A stretch of 64,000 nt of DNA from contig NZ_FTNI01000011.1 in NCBI RefSeq assembly GCF_900156315.1, positions 169,020 through 233,019 of the forward strand, read 5' to 3'. Positions 23,809 to 36,311 of the stretch are shown here, one piece after another. Every line of letters starts with the position of its first letter. Position 1 is the first letter of the stretch. The stretch comes from Microbispora rosea. GTDB lineage: Bacteria > Actinomycetota > Actinomycetes > Streptosporangiales > Streptosporangiaceae. The position numbers and the translations under genes were made by a program. The notes under the pieces were generated by a model. That model was not told the DNA's origin. It saw only the letters and a program-made list of their open reading frames with translations, and ran no database searches.

Positions 23809-26313
23809 GTGAAGGCCGTCGTCATGGCGGGCGGGGAGGGGACACGGCTGCGGCCGATGACCGCGAACCAGCCCAAGCCCCTGCTCCCCATCATCAACCG
23901 GCCGATCATGGAACACGTGCTCCGGCTGCTCAAGCGGCACGGGTTCACCGAGACCGTGGTGACCGTGCAGTTCCTGGCCGCGCTGATCCGCAACTACTTC
24001 GGCGACGGCGACGAGCTGGGCATGACCCTCCACTACGCCACCGAGGAGGTCCCCCTCGGGACGGCCGGCAGCGTGAAGAACGCCGCCGACAAGCTCCGCG
24101 ACGACCGCTTCCTGGTCATCTCCGGCGACGCGCTCACCGACATCGACCTGACCGACATGCTCCGCTTCCACCGCGAGAACCGGGCGCTGGTCACCATCGG
24201 GCTCAAGCGCGTGCCCAATCCGCTGGAGTTCGGGATCATCATCGTGGACGACAGCGGCCGCATCCAGCGCTTCCTGGAGAAGCCCACCTGGGGCCAGGTG
24301 TTCTCCGACACGGTCAACACCGGCATCTACATCATGGAGCCGTCGGTCCTCGACGAGATCGCCCCCGGCCAGTCGGTCGACTGGTCGTCCGACATCTTCC
24401 CCAAGATGCTCGAACGCGGCTGCCGGCTGTTCGGTTACGTGGCCGAGGGCTACTGGGAGGACGTCGGCACGCACGAGAGCTACCTCAAGGCGCAGGCGGA
24501 CGTGCTGGAGGGCAAGGTCAAGGTCGACTTCGACGCGTTCGAGCTGGCACCGGGCGTGTGGGCCGCCGAGGGCGCCTCGGTGGACCCCGAGGCCGTGCTC
24601 AAGGGCCCCCTCTACATCGGCGACTACGCGAAGGTCGAGGCCGGCGCCGAGCTGCGGGAATACACCGTGCTCGGCAGCAACGCCGTCGTCAAGGAGGGCG
24701 CCTTCCTGCACCGCGCCGTGGTCAGCGACAACGTGTACGTCGGCCCGGCCGCCCACCTGCGCGGCTGCGTGATCGGCAAGAACACCGACGTGATGACCGG
24801 CGCCAGGATCGAGGAGAACGCCGTCGTCGGCGACGAGTGCGTCATCGAGTCCGAGGCGTACGTCTCCTCAGGGGTGAAGATCTACCCGTTCAAGACGATC
24901 GAGGCGGGCACGGTCGTCAACACGAGCGTCATCTGGGAGTCGCGCGGCCAGCGCAGCCTGTTCGGCCCCCGGGGGGTCTCCGGGCTGGTCAACGTCGAGA
25001 TCACCCCGGAGCTGTGCGTACGGCTGGCCAGCGCGTACGCCACGACGCTGCGCAAGGGCGACACGGTCGTCACCTCCCGCGACGCCTCGCGCGCGGCGCG
25101 GGCGCTCAAACGGGCGGTGATCAGCGCGCTGAACTCCAGCGCGATCAACGTGGTCGACCTGGAGGCAGCCGCCCTGCCGGTCGCCAGGTTCAACACCTCG
25201 CGCGAGAACGTCCGGGGCGGCATCGCCGTGCGCACCACGGCGGGCGACCCCCAGAGCGTCGACATCGTGTTCATGGACGAGACGGGAGCCGACCTGTCCC
25301 AGGCGGCCCAGCGCAAGCTGGAGCGGGTCTTCTCCCGGCAGGAGTACCGGCGCGCCTTCCCCGGCGAGATCGCCGAGCTGACCTTCCCCGCCCGCGCCGT
25401 CGACACGTACGCCCGGGAGCTGCTGGCCTGCATCGACATGTCGGGGGTGAAGGACGCCGAGATGAAGGTCGTGGTCGACTGCGCGGGCGGCACCTCCTCG
25501 CTCGTGCTGCCGAGCCTGCTGGGCCGGGCCGGGGTCGACGTGCTGACCGTGAACAACCGCCTCGACGACGCCTCGCCGACCGAGACGCTCGCCGAGCGCC
25601 GCCGCGACCTGCAGCGCCTGGCGGAGCTGGTGGCATCGGCGCGGGCCGCCTTCGGCGTACGGTTCGACCCGGTGGGGGAGCGGGTCTCGCTCGTGGACGA
25701 GATGGGCCAGCTGATCAGCGAGGAGCGGGCGCTGCTCGTGGTGCTCGATCTGGTGGCGGCCGAGCGCCGGGGCGGCCGGGTGGCCCTGCCGGTCACCACG
25801 ACCCGGGTGGCGGAGATGGTGTGCCGCTTCCACGGCGTGCAGGTCGACTGGACGGCCACGAGCCTCGACACGCTGACCCGGGCGGCCAGGCACCCCGACA
25901 CGATCTTCGCGGGCGACGGGAAGGGCGGCTTCATCGTCCCGGAGTTCGCGCCCACGGTGGACGGCCTGGCGGTGTTCCTGCGCCTGCTCGGCCTGGTCGC
26001 GCGCACCAGGCTGTCGCTCAGCCAGATCGACGCCCGCATCCCGGAGGCCAAGCTGCTCAAGCGGACCGTTCCCACGCCCTGGGCGCACAAGGGGGCGGTG
26101 ATGCGCTCGGTCGTCGAGGCTGCGGAGGGCCACCGCCTGGACACCACCGACGGTGTGCGCGTGGTGGAGGACGACGGGAGCTGGGCCCTCGTCCTGCCCG
26201 ACCCCGCCGAGGCCGTCACGCATCTGTGGGCCGAGGGCCACGACATGGACACCGCCCAGGCCCTCCTGGAACGCTGGGCCTACGTCGTCGAACAAGCAGC
26301 CGGAGCTAGATGA
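23809..26313 (+). CDS. Nucleotidyltransferase with C-terminal phosphomannomutase-like domain
   Basis: An 834-residue fusion. Residues 1-235 form a sugar-1-phosphate nucleotidyltransferase ([42 protein letters not shown]), most like mannose-1-phosphate guanylyltransferases. Residues about 255-375 are left-handed beta-helix hexapeptide repeats. The rest is folded like phosphomannomutase but lacks its key residues: the phospho-serine loop TASHNP is replaced by RTTAGDPQ (about 474-481) and the metal loop DGDxDR by DPVGER (about 619-624). GDP-mannose supply for glycans is the likely role of the first domain. The third is probably regulatory or structural. Confidence 0.88.
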   Translation: MKAVVMAGGEGTRLRPMTANQPKPLLPIINRPIMEHVLRLLKRHGFTETVVTVQFLAALIRNYFGDGDELGMTLHYATEEVPLGTAGSVKNAADKLRDDRFLVISGDALTDIDLTDMLRFHRENRALVTIGLKRVPNPLEFGIIIVDDSGRIQRFLEKPTWGQVFSDTVNTGIYIMEPSVLDEIAPGQSVDWSSDIFPKMLERGCRLFGYVAEGYWEDVGTHESYLKAQADVLEGKVKVDFDAFELAPGVWAAEGASVDPEAVLKGPLYIGDYAKVEAGAELREYTVLGSNAVVKEGAFLHRAVVSDNVYVGPAAHLRGCVIGKNTDVMTGARIEENAVVGDECVIESEAYVSSGVKIYPFKTIEAGTVVNTSVIWESRGQRSLFGPRGVSGLVNVEITPELCVRLASAYATTLRKGDTVVTSRDASRAARALKRAVISALNSSAINVVDLEAAALPVARFNTSRENVRGGIAVRTTAGDPQSVDIVFMDETGADLSQAAQRKLERVFSRQEYRRAFPGEIAELTFPARAVDTYARELLACIDMSGVKDAEMKVVVDCAGGTSSLVLPSLLGRAGVDVLTVNNRLDDASPTETLAERRRDLQRLAELVASARAAFGVRFDPVGERVSLVDEMGQLISEERALLVVLDLVAAERRGGRVALPVTTTRVAEMVCRFHGVQVDWTATSLDTLTRAARHPDTIFAGDGKGGFIVPEFAPTVDGLAVFLRLLGLVARTRLSLSQIDARIPEAKLLKRTVPTPWAHKGAVMRSVVEAAEGHRLDTTDGVRVVEDDGSWALVLPDPAEAVTHLWAEGHDMDTAQALLERWAYVVEQAAGAR

Positions 26314-26365
26314 CATTGAACGTCCGCTGGCTGTAGCGTTGGTCAGTCCACGCCCAGCCGCGGTC

Positions 26366-26394
26366 TTGACCTTTGTGCCTGATCAGCGTAAGTT
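26366..26394 (+). promoter_or_regulatory. Predicted promoter of the garA-ftsR block
   Basis: TTGACC (26366-26371) and TAAGTT (26389-26394) are separated by 17 bases, a good match to the housekeeping consensus. The transcript would start near 26401, giving a leader of about 53 bases before ATG 26454. Confidence 0.6.
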
Positions 26395-26453
26395 GCGGCA
26401 TTCGCAGTTTGACCTAGTCCTTGAGCAAGTCGTGAGAGAGGCCGAGCCGTTCG

Positions 26454-26957
26454 ATGCCCAGCGTCTACTGCACGCAGTGCGGTCATGCCAACCCCGAGGA
26501 TGCCCGTTTCTGTTCACGATGCGGTTCGCCGCTGAGCGCTCCGGCGCCCGTCGCAGCCGACACGACCTCGACGATCTCACTTGAGGCACTTGAGGCGGAG
26601 ACGGGCCAGACGCTTCTGCCGGACAGGGCCTCGGTCGAGCAGTTGCCGCCGGGCACGGCTCTTCTGGTGGTCATGCGTGGCCCGAACGCGGGGAGCCGAT
26701 TTCTGCTCGACAGCGACCTCACTACGGCGGGTCGCCACCCGGAAAGCGACATTTTCCTGGACGATGTGACGGTGTCCAGGAGGCACGTGGAGTTCTACCG
26801 GCGCGGCGGCCAGTTCACCGTGCGTGACGTGGGCAGCCTCAACGGCACCTACGTCAACCGGGAGCGCATCGAGGAGTCCCCCTTGCAGGGCGGCGACGAG
26901 GTGCAGATCGGCAAGTTCCGGCTGGTGTTCCTCACACGTGGTCCCGGAGGGCTGTGA
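26454..26957 (+). CDS. garA: FHA-domain protein, GarA/OdhI-like with zinc ribbon
   Basis: A 167-residue protein. CTQCGHANPEDARFCSRCG (6-24) is a two-CxxC zinc ribbon. A short acidic/Thr stretch, DTTSTISLEALE, follows at the position where mycobacterial GarA has its Ser/Thr-kinase phosphorylation site. The FHA domain covers about 60-160 and shows AGRHPESDIFLDDVTVSRRH and the late GSLNGTYVNRERI. In GarA and OdhI, phosphorylation makes the FHA bind its own tail and switches off control of 2-oxoglutarate metabolism. It is followed by the same three genes as in Mycobacterium Rv1827-Rv1830, which supports the assignment. Confidence 0.9.
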   Translation: MPSVYCTQCGHANPEDARFCSRCGSPLSAPAPVAADTTSTISLEALEAETGQTLLPDRASVEQLPPGTALLVVMRGPNAGSRFLLDSDLTTAGRHPESDIFLDDVTVSRRHVEFYRRGGQFTVRDVGSLNGTYVNRERIEESPLQGGDEVQIGKFRLVFLTRGPGGL

Positions 26958-26976
26958 TCGGTGAGGAGGAGGAGTC

Positions 26977-27633
26977 ATGAGCGCGCAGGCCGTACGGGCG
27001 TTCATGAGCATCGGGGAAGTGCTCGCCCTGCTGCAGAGCGAGTTCCCGGACGTGACCGTCTCCAAGATCCGGTTTCTGGAGGGTGAGGGGCTGATCGAGC
27101 CCCAGCGGAGCCCGTCGGGGTACCGCAAGTTCACCTTCAACGACGTCGAGCGCCTGCGGTACATCCTGCGTGCGCAGCGTGACCAGTACCTGCCGCTCCG
27201 CGTGATCAAGGATCAGCTGGACGAGCAGGCGGCCCGCCCGCACTCCGTGTCCGGCGGCGCTCCGCCCGTGCGTCTCAGCCGCGAAGAGCTCATCGAGGCC
27301 GCGGGCATCGACGAGGAGACCCTGGCCGAGATGGAGAGCTTCGGCCTGGTCGCTCCCGTGGCGCGCCGCTACGACGGGGAGGCGCTGGAGGTCGCGCGCA
27401 GCGTGGGGGCGCTGGCGCGGTTCGGCCTGCAGGCGCGGCACCTGAGGGCGGTCCGCGCCGCGGTGGAGCGGGAGGCCGGTCTCATCGAGCAGGCGGTGGC
27501 CCCGCTGCTGCGGCGCAAGGCGCCGGGGGCGATCGCGGAGGCGGACGAGACGGCTCGGGAGATCTCCGGACTTCTCCAGGAACTGCACAGTGCGTTACTG
27601 CGTGGGAGTGTTCGCGGCGTTCTGGGACGGTGA
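26977..27633 (+). CDS. ftsR: MerR-family regulator FtsR
   Basis: A 218-residue MerR-type protein. The winged helix starts FMSIGEVLALLQSEFPDVTVS and continues KIRFLEGEGLIEPQRSPSGYRKF, the exact pattern of the Rv1828/FtsR group, whose corynebacterial member activates ftsZ and cell division. The C-terminal half (SREELIEAAGIDEETLAEME onward) is a second small helical domain typical of the group, not a metal- or drug-binding domain. A strong GAGGAGGAG precedes ATG 26977. It lies 19 bases after the FHA gene. Confidence 0.9.
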   Translation: MSAQAVRAFMSIGEVLALLQSEFPDVTVSKIRFLEGEGLIEPQRSPSGYRKFTFNDVERLRYILRAQRDQYLPLRVIKDQLDEQAARPHSVSGGAPPVRLSREELIEAAGIDEETLAEMESFGLVAPVARRYDGEALEVARSVGALARFGLQARHLRAVRAAVEREAGLIEQAVAPLLRRKAPGAIAEADETAREISGLLQELHSALLRGSVRGVLGR

Positions 27634-27709
27634 CCGGCACATCCGCACCTCCGTGGGTGTTACGTTGAATGCCTGGTGATATGCCGCGACGCTTGAGACG
27701 GAGCCGCCC

Positions 27710-28180
27710 GTGTTGCAGATGGAGGTCGTGGGGGTTCGCGTTGAGATGCCCACCAACCAGCCGATCGTTCTCCTGAAGGAGACGAGCGGCGATCGGTATC
27801 TGCCGATCTGGATAGGCATGACCGAGGCGACCGCTATCGCGTTGGCGCAGGCGGAGGAGCCGCCGCCCCGGCCGCTGACCCACGACTTGTTCCGTGACGT
27901 TCTTGAGGCCTTGGGGGTGCGGTTGCGCACCGTCAACATCGTCGCGCTCCGCGATGGAATCTTCTTCGCCGACTTGGTCTTCTCCAACGGTGTGGAGGTC
28001 AGCGCCCGTCCTTCGGACTCGATCGCGCTGGCGTTGCGTACGGGTGCGACGATCTACGCGAGTGAGGACGTGATCCAGGAGGCGGGCGTGAGCATGCCCG
28101 ACGACCAGGAAGACGAAGTGGAAAAGTTCCGCGAGTTCCTGGACAAAATCACACCGGAAGACTTCGGCCGGGCGGGCTGA
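27710..28180 (+). CDS. Bifunctional nuclease family protein (DUF151)
   Basis: A 156-residue protein of the Rv1829/DUF151 family, with the conserved start LQMEVVGVRVEMPTNQPIVLLKE and the blocks LPIWIGMTEATAIA, RPLTHDLFRDVL and ARPSDSIALALR. Plant and bacterial members have been reported to degrade DNA and RNA, but the cellular role in actinobacteria is unknown. GTG 27710 and ATG 27719 are both possible starts. Its place between the two MerR genes is conserved in Mycobacterium. Confidence 0.9.
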   Translation: MLQMEVVGVRVEMPTNQPIVLLKETSGDRYLPIWIGMTEATAIALAQAEEPPPRPLTHDLFRDVLEALGVRLRTVNIVALRDGIFFADLVFSNGVEVSARPSDSIALALRTGATIYASEDVIQEAGVSMPDDQEDEVEKFREFLDKITPEDFGRAG

Positions 28181-28335
28181 CGTGCCGGACGATTTCGGGA
28201 GATTACGCTTCACGACGCGCCGGACGGGGTCGTTGACTGACGATGGCCCCGGTCCTACGGTGCAAGGGAAACCACGGTTGTAATTCACGAACCCCCAGAT
28301 CAGACCGTGGGATGAGAGAAAGCCGGAGGTCCGCA

Positions 28336-28953
28336 GTGGCGGTCAGCAGCGGCGAGGGTAAGTCGGCCGGCCAGCACGACCCGGTTCGGCAGGCGGCGCG
28401 CGAGCGCGCCGGCGAACAGGGTCTGCTGTTCGACGAGCAGCCGACGGCGCTGCCCCAGGGCATCGGATACCGCGGCCCCACGGCGTGCGCGGCGGCCGGG
28501 ATCACCTACCGGCAGCTCGACTACTGGGCCCGGACCGAACTGGTGCTCCCGACGATAAGGGCCGCCCAGGGATCCGGGTCTCAGCGACTGTACAGCTTCC
28601 GCGACATCCTCGTCCTGAAGGTCGTCAAACGTCTTCTGGACACGGGCGTCTCCCTCCAGCAGATACGCACCGCCGTACGGCACCTGCGCGACCGCGGCGT
28701 CAACGACCTGGCCCAGATCACCTTGATGAGCGACGGCGTGAGCGTCTACGAGTGCACGAGCGCCGACGAGGTGATCGACCTGTTGCAGGGCGGTCAGGGC
28801 GTGTTCGGCATCGCGCTCGGCAGGGTCTGGCGGGAGGTCGAGGGATCGCTGGCCGAGCTTCCGGGCGAGCGGGCGGAGGCCGCTCCGGATGCGGAGGGGG
28901 ACCATCCGGCGGACGAGCTGGCCCGCCGGAGAAAGGCCCGCAGGACCGGCTGA
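28336..28953 (+). CDS. MerR-family regulator (Rv1830-like)
   Basis: A 205-residue protein. A disordered N-terminus leads to GLLFDEQPTALPQGIGYRG and then a MerR helix-turn-helix with ACAAAGITYRQLDYWARTELV, QRLYSFRDILVLKVVKRLLDTG and VSLQQIRTAVRHL. The C-terminal domain carries VYECTSADEVIDLLQGGQGVFGI, which is specific to this actinobacterial subgroup. GTG 28336 is preferred because GGAGG lies seven bases upstream; an ATG at 28312 lacks a ribosome site. It is the fourth gene of the garA block. Confidence 0.88.
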   Translation: MAVSSGEGKSAGQHDPVRQAARERAGEQGLLFDEQPTALPQGIGYRGPTACAAAGITYRQLDYWARTELVLPTIRAAQGSGSQRLYSFRDILVLKVVKRLLDTGVSLQQIRTAVRHLRDRGVNDLAQITLMSDGVSVYECTSADEVIDLLQGGQGVFGIALGRVWREVEGSLAELPGERAEAAPDAEGDHPADELARRRKARRTG

Positions 28954-28984
28954 GCGGATGCCCCGGCGATCACAGGCTTGACCG

Positions 28985-29710
28985 TCAGGCGCGCGTGCCG
29001 GGCCTGACCGGGGGCAGGTCGAACTCGTCATCACGCATGCGCAGCAGGGCGACGGACGCGGCGGCGAAGCCCACGGCCGTGACCAGCAGGCCGATGCCCG
29101 ACGCGGTGTGGCCGGGCATGAACGGATGGGTGAACCCGCCGGCCGCGAGCAGGACCCCCATCCAGGCCGGCGCCGCGCCGCTGCGCCACAGCGCCAGGCC
29201 GAGCAGCAGCAGGCCGACGACGATGCCCACGATGAACAGCAGGCTCGCCACCAGCTGTACGGGGTCGTCCTCGAGCGCGTTCTGAATCCTCGCCATGGTC
29301 GCCACGTCGAAGTGCCTCGTCACCGTCAGGTACGCGAGGTCGTCGCCGCCACGGATCAGGGGGAAGCCGGCCAGGTCGCCGAGCAGCGCGAGGAGGGCAC
29401 CCGCCGTGGTGAGCCTGGGAGCGCCGCGACGGGCCACCCACGCCACGGCGAAGGTGGCCGGGATCAGCCCGACCAGGAACGGCAGGGCGAACCATCGGAG
29501 CACGCCCGCGGCCTGCTCGTGGGCCGCGTACGCCGCGACCGTGGCCTCGAACGACTCGCCGCCGTCCACGGGGCTGAACAGATAGTTGAGGCCCATGCCG
29601 AGCATGGGGAGCGGGGCCACGACGGCGAGCAGCACCCGCCAGAAGCCGCGCACGTCCCGCGGCGGTTTCCGCGGGGTGGCGGCGGCGCGGGCGTCGGTGT
29701 CCGGCTGCAT
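28985..29710 (-). CDS. Hypothetical integral membrane protein
   Basis: A 241-residue protein with a hydrophilic start (QPDTDARAAATPRKPPRDVRG) and about six membrane segments: VLLAVVAPLPMLGMGLNYLF, WFALPFLVGLIPATFAVAWVA, AGALLALLGDLAGFPL, VASLLFIVGIVVGLLLLGLAL, MGVLLAAGGFTHPFM and GIGLLVTAVGFAAASVALL. I recognise no functional motif. It is convergent with the garA block, which ends 31 bases away, and divergent from the histidine kinase at 29875. Confidence 0.8.
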   Translation of the reverse strand: MQPDTDARAAATPRKPPRDVRGFWRVLLAVVAPLPMLGMGLNYLFSPVDGGESFEATVAAYAAHEQAAGVLRWFALPFLVGLIPATFAVAWVARRGAPRLTTAGALLALLGDLAGFPLIRGGDDLAYLTVTRHFDVATMARIQNALEDDPVQLVASLLFIVGIVVGLLLLGLALWRSGAAPAWMGVLLAAGGFTHPFMPGHTASGIGLLVTAVGFAAASVALLRMRDDEFDLPPVRPGTRA

Positions 29711-29874
29711 GATGATCCTCCGAAAGTCCGGGAGTTGTCCGATCGAGTCCGAGGATGGGCGCGGACGGCTCCCTTCGTCGTGGGGGCGTGGTCCCGATTC
29801 CGGTCCCGTGCACCCCGTGATCCGGGAGCACGCTCCTATGGCCGATGGGAGCGCCGGGATCCGATGATGAGCGC

Positions 29875-31848
29875 ATGGCAGTCAGGCGGGCCGGCCCGGT
29901 CGCGGTGCTCATCCTCACGGCCGTCGTGGTGGTGGCGGCGTGGGTGTCGTGGTTCCTCGGCGGGCTCACCTTCGCCGACGCGGCCGACGACTCCTACCTG
30001 CTGACCAACAGCGCGCAGGCGCTGACCTTCACCACGTTCGGCGCGCTGGTGCTCGCCCACCGCCCCGGGCACCGCATCGGGCTGCTGTTCGTGGCGTACG
30101 GCGCCTGCTACACGCTGAGCGTGGCCTGCCTCGGGCTGCTCACCGACGCGGTCGGGCTGCCGGAGGGGTGGGCGCGGGCGGTCGAGCTGTTCGGCATCAC
30201 CGCGTGGATCCCGGCGCCGGTCGTCTGCCTTCCGCTGATCGTGCAGTTGTTCCCCGACGGCAGGCCGCTGTCGCGGCGCTGGCGGCCGCTGGCCGTCGCG
30301 ACCCTCGCCGTCCTGCCGTTCACGCCCATCCCGACCCTGCCCGTGGCGGCCGGGCCGGCGGGGGACGGGCCGGCCACGGAGGAGCCGATGCTGCCCGTCA
30401 TCGTGGGCGAGGTCGCCCAGCGGCTGATTCCGGTGTTCGCCGCCGTCGCCGCGCTGGTGCTGCTGGCCTCCCTCGGCGCGCTCGTCCTGCGCGTCCGCCG
30501 CTCCCGCGGGGTGCCGCGGCAGCAGCTGATGTGGCTGCTGTGGGCCGTGGGACTGTTCGCCGCGCTCAACGCGCAGCGGATCGTGACGACCGACGGGCCG
30601 GTGTTGTTCCTGCTGACCCTGCCGCTGATCCCGGCCGCGGCCACGGTGGCGATCCTGCGCCACGGGTTGTACGACATCGAGCTGATCGTCAACCGCTCGC
30701 TGGTGTACGGGGCGCTCACGCTCGGCGTCGTGCTGGCCTACCTGGGCATCGTCGCGGGGCTGTCCGCGCTGGCGCGGGACCGGCTGTCGGCCGCCCCGCT
30801 GATCGCGACCGCGGCTGTCGCTCTCGCCTTCGCGCCCGCCCGTTCGGCCGTGCAGTCCTTGGTGGACCGGGTCATGTACGGCCAGCGCCGCGATCCTGTG
30901 GCGGCCGCCGCCCGGGTCGGCCTGCGGCTCGGCGCCGGCCTGGACGGGGTGTTGCGAGCCGTGTGCGAGGCGCTGCGGCTGCCGTACGCCGCGGTCGCCT
31001 CCGACGGGCGGCTGGTCGCGACGTACGGCCGGTCACCGCGGCGGCGGCACACGGTGTCGCTGGAGGTGGCCGACGGGCCGCCCGCGGACCTGCTCGTCGG
31101 GCTGAGGGCGGGGGAGAGCCGGCTGTCCGGCGCCGACCGGCGCGCCCTGGAACTGCTGGCCGCCCCGGTCGGCCTGGCCCTGCAGGCGGTGCGCCTGTCC
31201 GAGCAACTGGGCGAGTCCCGCACGCGCATCGTGGCCGCGCGGGAGGAGGAACGCCGGCGGCTGCGCCGCGATCTGCACGACGGCCTCGGCACCGTGCTCA
31301 CCGCGGTGACCCTCAAGGCCGACGCGGCCCACAACCTGCGTCACACCGACCCCGAGCGGAGCGCACGGCTCCTGCTCGACCTGCGCGCCGACCTGACCGC
31401 CGCGATCGCCGATATCCGCCGGCTCGTCTACAACCTGCGGCCGCCCGCCCTCGACGAGCTCGGACTGCTGGGCGCGCTGCGCCAGCGCGCCCACGACTCG
31501 TGGCGGCGCGAGCACGCCGGGTACGTGGTCACGATCGACGCCCCGGACGACCTGCCGCCGCTGCCCGCCGGGGTGGAGGTGGCCGCCTATCGCATCGCCA
31601 CCGAGGCGGTCACCAACGCGCTGCGCCACGGCGGGGCGACGGCGTGCCGGGTCTCCCTGCGCGCCGACCACGCCGCCCTGCATGTGGAGGTGAGCGACGA
31701 CGGCTCCGGGGGCGCAGGAGCGTGGCCGCACGGCGTCGGTCTGCGCTCCATGCACGAGCGGGCCGGCGAACTGGGCGGTACGCTCACCGCCGGCCCCACC
31801 GACCGCGGTGGTCGCGTCCACGCCCGCCTTCCACTGGAGCAGACATGA
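29875..31848 (+). CDS. Sensor histidine kinase (HisKA_3 type)
   Basis: A 657-residue kinase. The first 300 residues contain about eight to nine hydrophobic segments with short loops and the conserved LRHGLYDIELIVNRSLVYG block common in actinomycete NarL-type kinases. A GAF-like linker follows. HisKA_3 carries EEERRRLRRDLHDGLGTVLT with phospho-acceptor His468, and YNLRPPALDELGLLGALR. The ATPase domain has YRIATEAVTNALRHGGA and GVGLRSMHERAGELGG. ATG 29875 is the most plausible of several in-frame starts. The stop overlaps the regulator start (ATGA). The signal is unknown. Confidence 0.9.
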   Translation: MAVRRAGPVAVLILTAVVVVAAWVSWFLGGLTFADAADDSYLLTNSAQALTFTTFGALVLAHRPGHRIGLLFVAYGACYTLSVACLGLLTDAVGLPEGWARAVELFGITAWIPAPVVCLPLIVQLFPDGRPLSRRWRPLAVATLAVLPFTPIPTLPVAAGPAGDGPATEEPMLPVIVGEVAQRLIPVFAAVAALVLLASLGALVLRVRRSRGVPRQQLMWLLWAVGLFAALNAQRIVTTDGPVLFLLTLPLIPAAATVAILRHGLYDIELIVNRSLVYGALTLGVVLAYLGIVAGLSALARDRLSAAPLIATAAVALAFAPARSAVQSLVDRVMYGQRRDPVAAAARVGLRLGAGLDGVLRAVCEALRLPYAAVASDGRLVATYGRSPRRRHTVSLEVADGPPADLLVGLRAGESRLSGADRRALELLAAPVGLALQAVRLSEQLGESRTRIVAAREEERRRLRRDLHDGLGTVLTAVTLKADAAHNLRHTDPERSARLLLDLRADLTAAIADIRRLVYNLRPPALDELGLLGALRQRAHDSWRREHAGYVVTIDAPDDLPPLPAGVEVAAYRIATEAVTNALRHGGATACRVSLRADHAALHVEVSDDGSGGAGAWPHGVGLRSMHERAGELGGTLTAGPTDRGGRVHARLPLEQT

Positions 31849-32540
31849 GCGCCGGGGAACCGATCAGGATCGTCGTCGTCGACGATCACCCACTGATGCG
31901 GGAAGGCCTGCGTGCCCTGGTGACGTCGCTGCCGGACATCGAGGTGGTGGGCGAGGCCGGCGACGGCGACGCCGCCCGTCGTGAGGTTCAGCTCACGCGC
32001 CCCGACGTCGTGGTCATGGACCTGCACATGCCGGGCGTCAACGGGGTGGAGGCCACCAGGGCCATCGTGCGCGCGGTGCCCGCCACCCGGGTGCTCGTGC
32101 TCACGATGTTCGAGGACGACGAGTCGGTGTTCGCCGCGATGCGCGCCGGAGCCTTCGGATACCTGGTCAAGGGCGCGAAGCAGGAGGAGATCGTCCGGGC
32201 GGTCCGCTCTGTCGCGGCCGGACATGCCGTCTTCGGCCCGAGCGTGGCCCGCCGGATCATCGACTTCTTCGCCGCCGGGGCCTCTCGCGCGCCGGCCCCG
32301 GAGCCCTTTCCCGAGCTCACCGCCCGCGAACGGGAGGTCCTCGACCTCATCGCGGCCGGCCGGTCCAACGCGGCGATCGCCCGGCATCTGGCCATCAGCG
32401 GCAAGACCGTCAGCAACCACATCACCGCCATCTTCGCCAAGCTGGCGGTCGCCGACCGGGCCGAGGCCATCGTCCGCGCCCGCCAGGCCGGTCTCGGCGC
32501 CGATCTCGAGCAGGGTGCGAGTCGGGCCGATCCGGGGTAG
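31845..32540 (+). CDS. NarL/FixJ-family response regulator
   Basis: A 231-residue regulator paired with the overlapping kinase. The receiver shows IVVVDDHPLMREGLRALV, acceptor Asp in VVMDLHMPGVNG, Thr in VLTMFEDD and Lys in YLVKGAKQEE. The LuxR domain shows LTAREREVLDLIAAGRSN and KTVSNHITAIFAKLAV. Its targets are unknown. It ends about 30 bases before the glycine riboswitch, so gcvP needs its own promoter or relies on readthrough. Confidence 0.92.
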   Translation: MSAGEPIRIVVVDDHPLMREGLRALVTSLPDIEVVGEAGDGDAARREVQLTRPDVVVMDLHMPGVNGVEATRAIVRAVPATRVLVLTMFEDDESVFAAMRAGAFGYLVKGAKQEEIVRAVRSVAAGHAVFGPSVARRIIDFFAAGASRAPAPEPFPELTAREREVLDLIAAGRSNAAIARHLAISGKTVSNHITAIFAKLAVADRAEAIVRARQAGLGADLEQGASRADPG

Positions 32541-32568
32541 CCGGTAGAGTGGAACGGCCGACGACCTC

Positions 32569-32760
32569 GTGCGGGAGAGACCCCTGATCTTGAAGGGGCG
32601 CCGAAGGAGCAAACCTCCCCGGAATCTCTCAGGCATCCGTACCGCACGGACGAGGCGACTCTGAAAAGCAGGCCCGCCGGCCAGGCGGTGCCTCACCGAA
32701 GGGGAAAGCCGGGCGCGACGGCCCGGTGAAGCTCTCAGGTCCGATGACAGAGGGGGAGAC
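32569..32760 (+). promoter_or_regulatory. Tandem glycine riboswitch (gcvT element) upstream of gcvP
   Basis: Two glycine aptamers lie head to tail. The first spans about 32569-32669 with GCGGGAGAGACC, GCGCCGAAGGAGCAA, ATCTCTCAGGCA and GGACGAGGCGACTCTG. The second spans about 32670-32760 with CACCGAAGGGGAAAGCC, GTGAAGCTCTCAGGT and GATGACAGAGGGGGA. These are the conserved core strings of the gcvT motif. Glycine binding would normally turn on glycine-cleavage genes, and gcvP starts 76 bases downstream. The expression platform is in 32761-32835 and was not resolved. Confidence 0.93.
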
Positions 32761-32835
32761 CGCTTCACGACCGCGGCGCCACACCGGGCGCCGGGCGGTC
32801 GCCGCAGGTCTCGAACCCGCCAGGAGGCCCCTGTC

Positions 32836-35661
<2,826 letters not shown>

Positions 35662-35753
35662 TCAGTTGAGCATGTCGGCCCCGCCCGGCGGCCGGTCTCG
35701 TTAAGATCGCGGTGATCGTTCCTCATCACCTGCGACCATGCGAGGCCCCCTGT

Positions 35754-36293
35754 ATGACGGCCATCGATTCCGGGCGGCGGTCCGACCGGCTCGACCACGC
35801 GCGCCGGCTCGCCGAAAGCGGCGACCTCGACGGCGCGGCCGCGATCTTCGCGGAGCTCGCGGCGGACGAGGACGCGCCGGACCGCGGCGAGGCGGGCGAG
35901 GGCCTGTCTGTTGTGGTCGAGCGGATGGCCGAGCGGCTGCTGGAGGACGGCGAGCCAGAGCGGGCCGCCGACGTCCTGCTTGAGGCGCTGTCGGTCAGCG
36001 CGGTGGCCGATCCCGCGCGGCTGCGGGTGCTGCTCGGCATGGCGCACCTGGAGATGGCGTGCGCGCAGTTCGCCGGGGCCGTGGAGGACAGCCGTCAGGA
36101 GGGGGCCGACGCCGGCACCGGCGCGCTCGCGATCGAACTGCTGGCCCGCACGCTACCGCTGCGGGGCCGTGACGCTGACGCGGAGACCGTGTGGCGCTAC
36201 GGCCTCGACCATCCCGATCCCGCGCTCGCCGAGCAGGTGCGGCTGCGCCTCGGGCGGGACGTGCGCCCCGCCATGGAGGGCGTGGAGGCCTGA
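35754..36293 (+). CDS. Hypothetical TPR-like protein
   Basis: A 179-residue, helix-rich soluble protein with repeated pairs such as HARRLAESGDLDGAAAIFAELA, MAERLLEDGEPERAADVLLEAL and LLARTLPLRGRDADAETVWRYGL, consistent with three to four tetratricopeptide-like hairpins. No catalytic motif is visible. ATG 35754 was chosen over GTG 35712 because the extra residues (IVPHHLRPCEAPC) are not TPR-like. It is 92 bases after gcvP and could be cotranscribed. Confidence 0.7.
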   Translation: MTAIDSGRRSDRLDHARRLAESGDLDGAAAIFAELAADEDAPDRGEAGEGLSVVVERMAERLLEDGEPERAADVLLEALSVSAVADPARLRVLLGMAHLEMACAQFAGAVEDSRQEGADAGTGALAIELLARTLPLRGRDADAETVWRYGLDHPDPALAEQVRLRLGRDVRPAMEGVEA

Positions 36294-36311
36294 CCGACCC
36301 CCGGGCAGGGC

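Noticed and set aside
24868..26316. Long minus-strand frame opposite the nucleotidyltransferase gene
   Set aside because: No family motifs; a shadow of third-position GC bias. The same applies to 23349-26309 on the plus strand.
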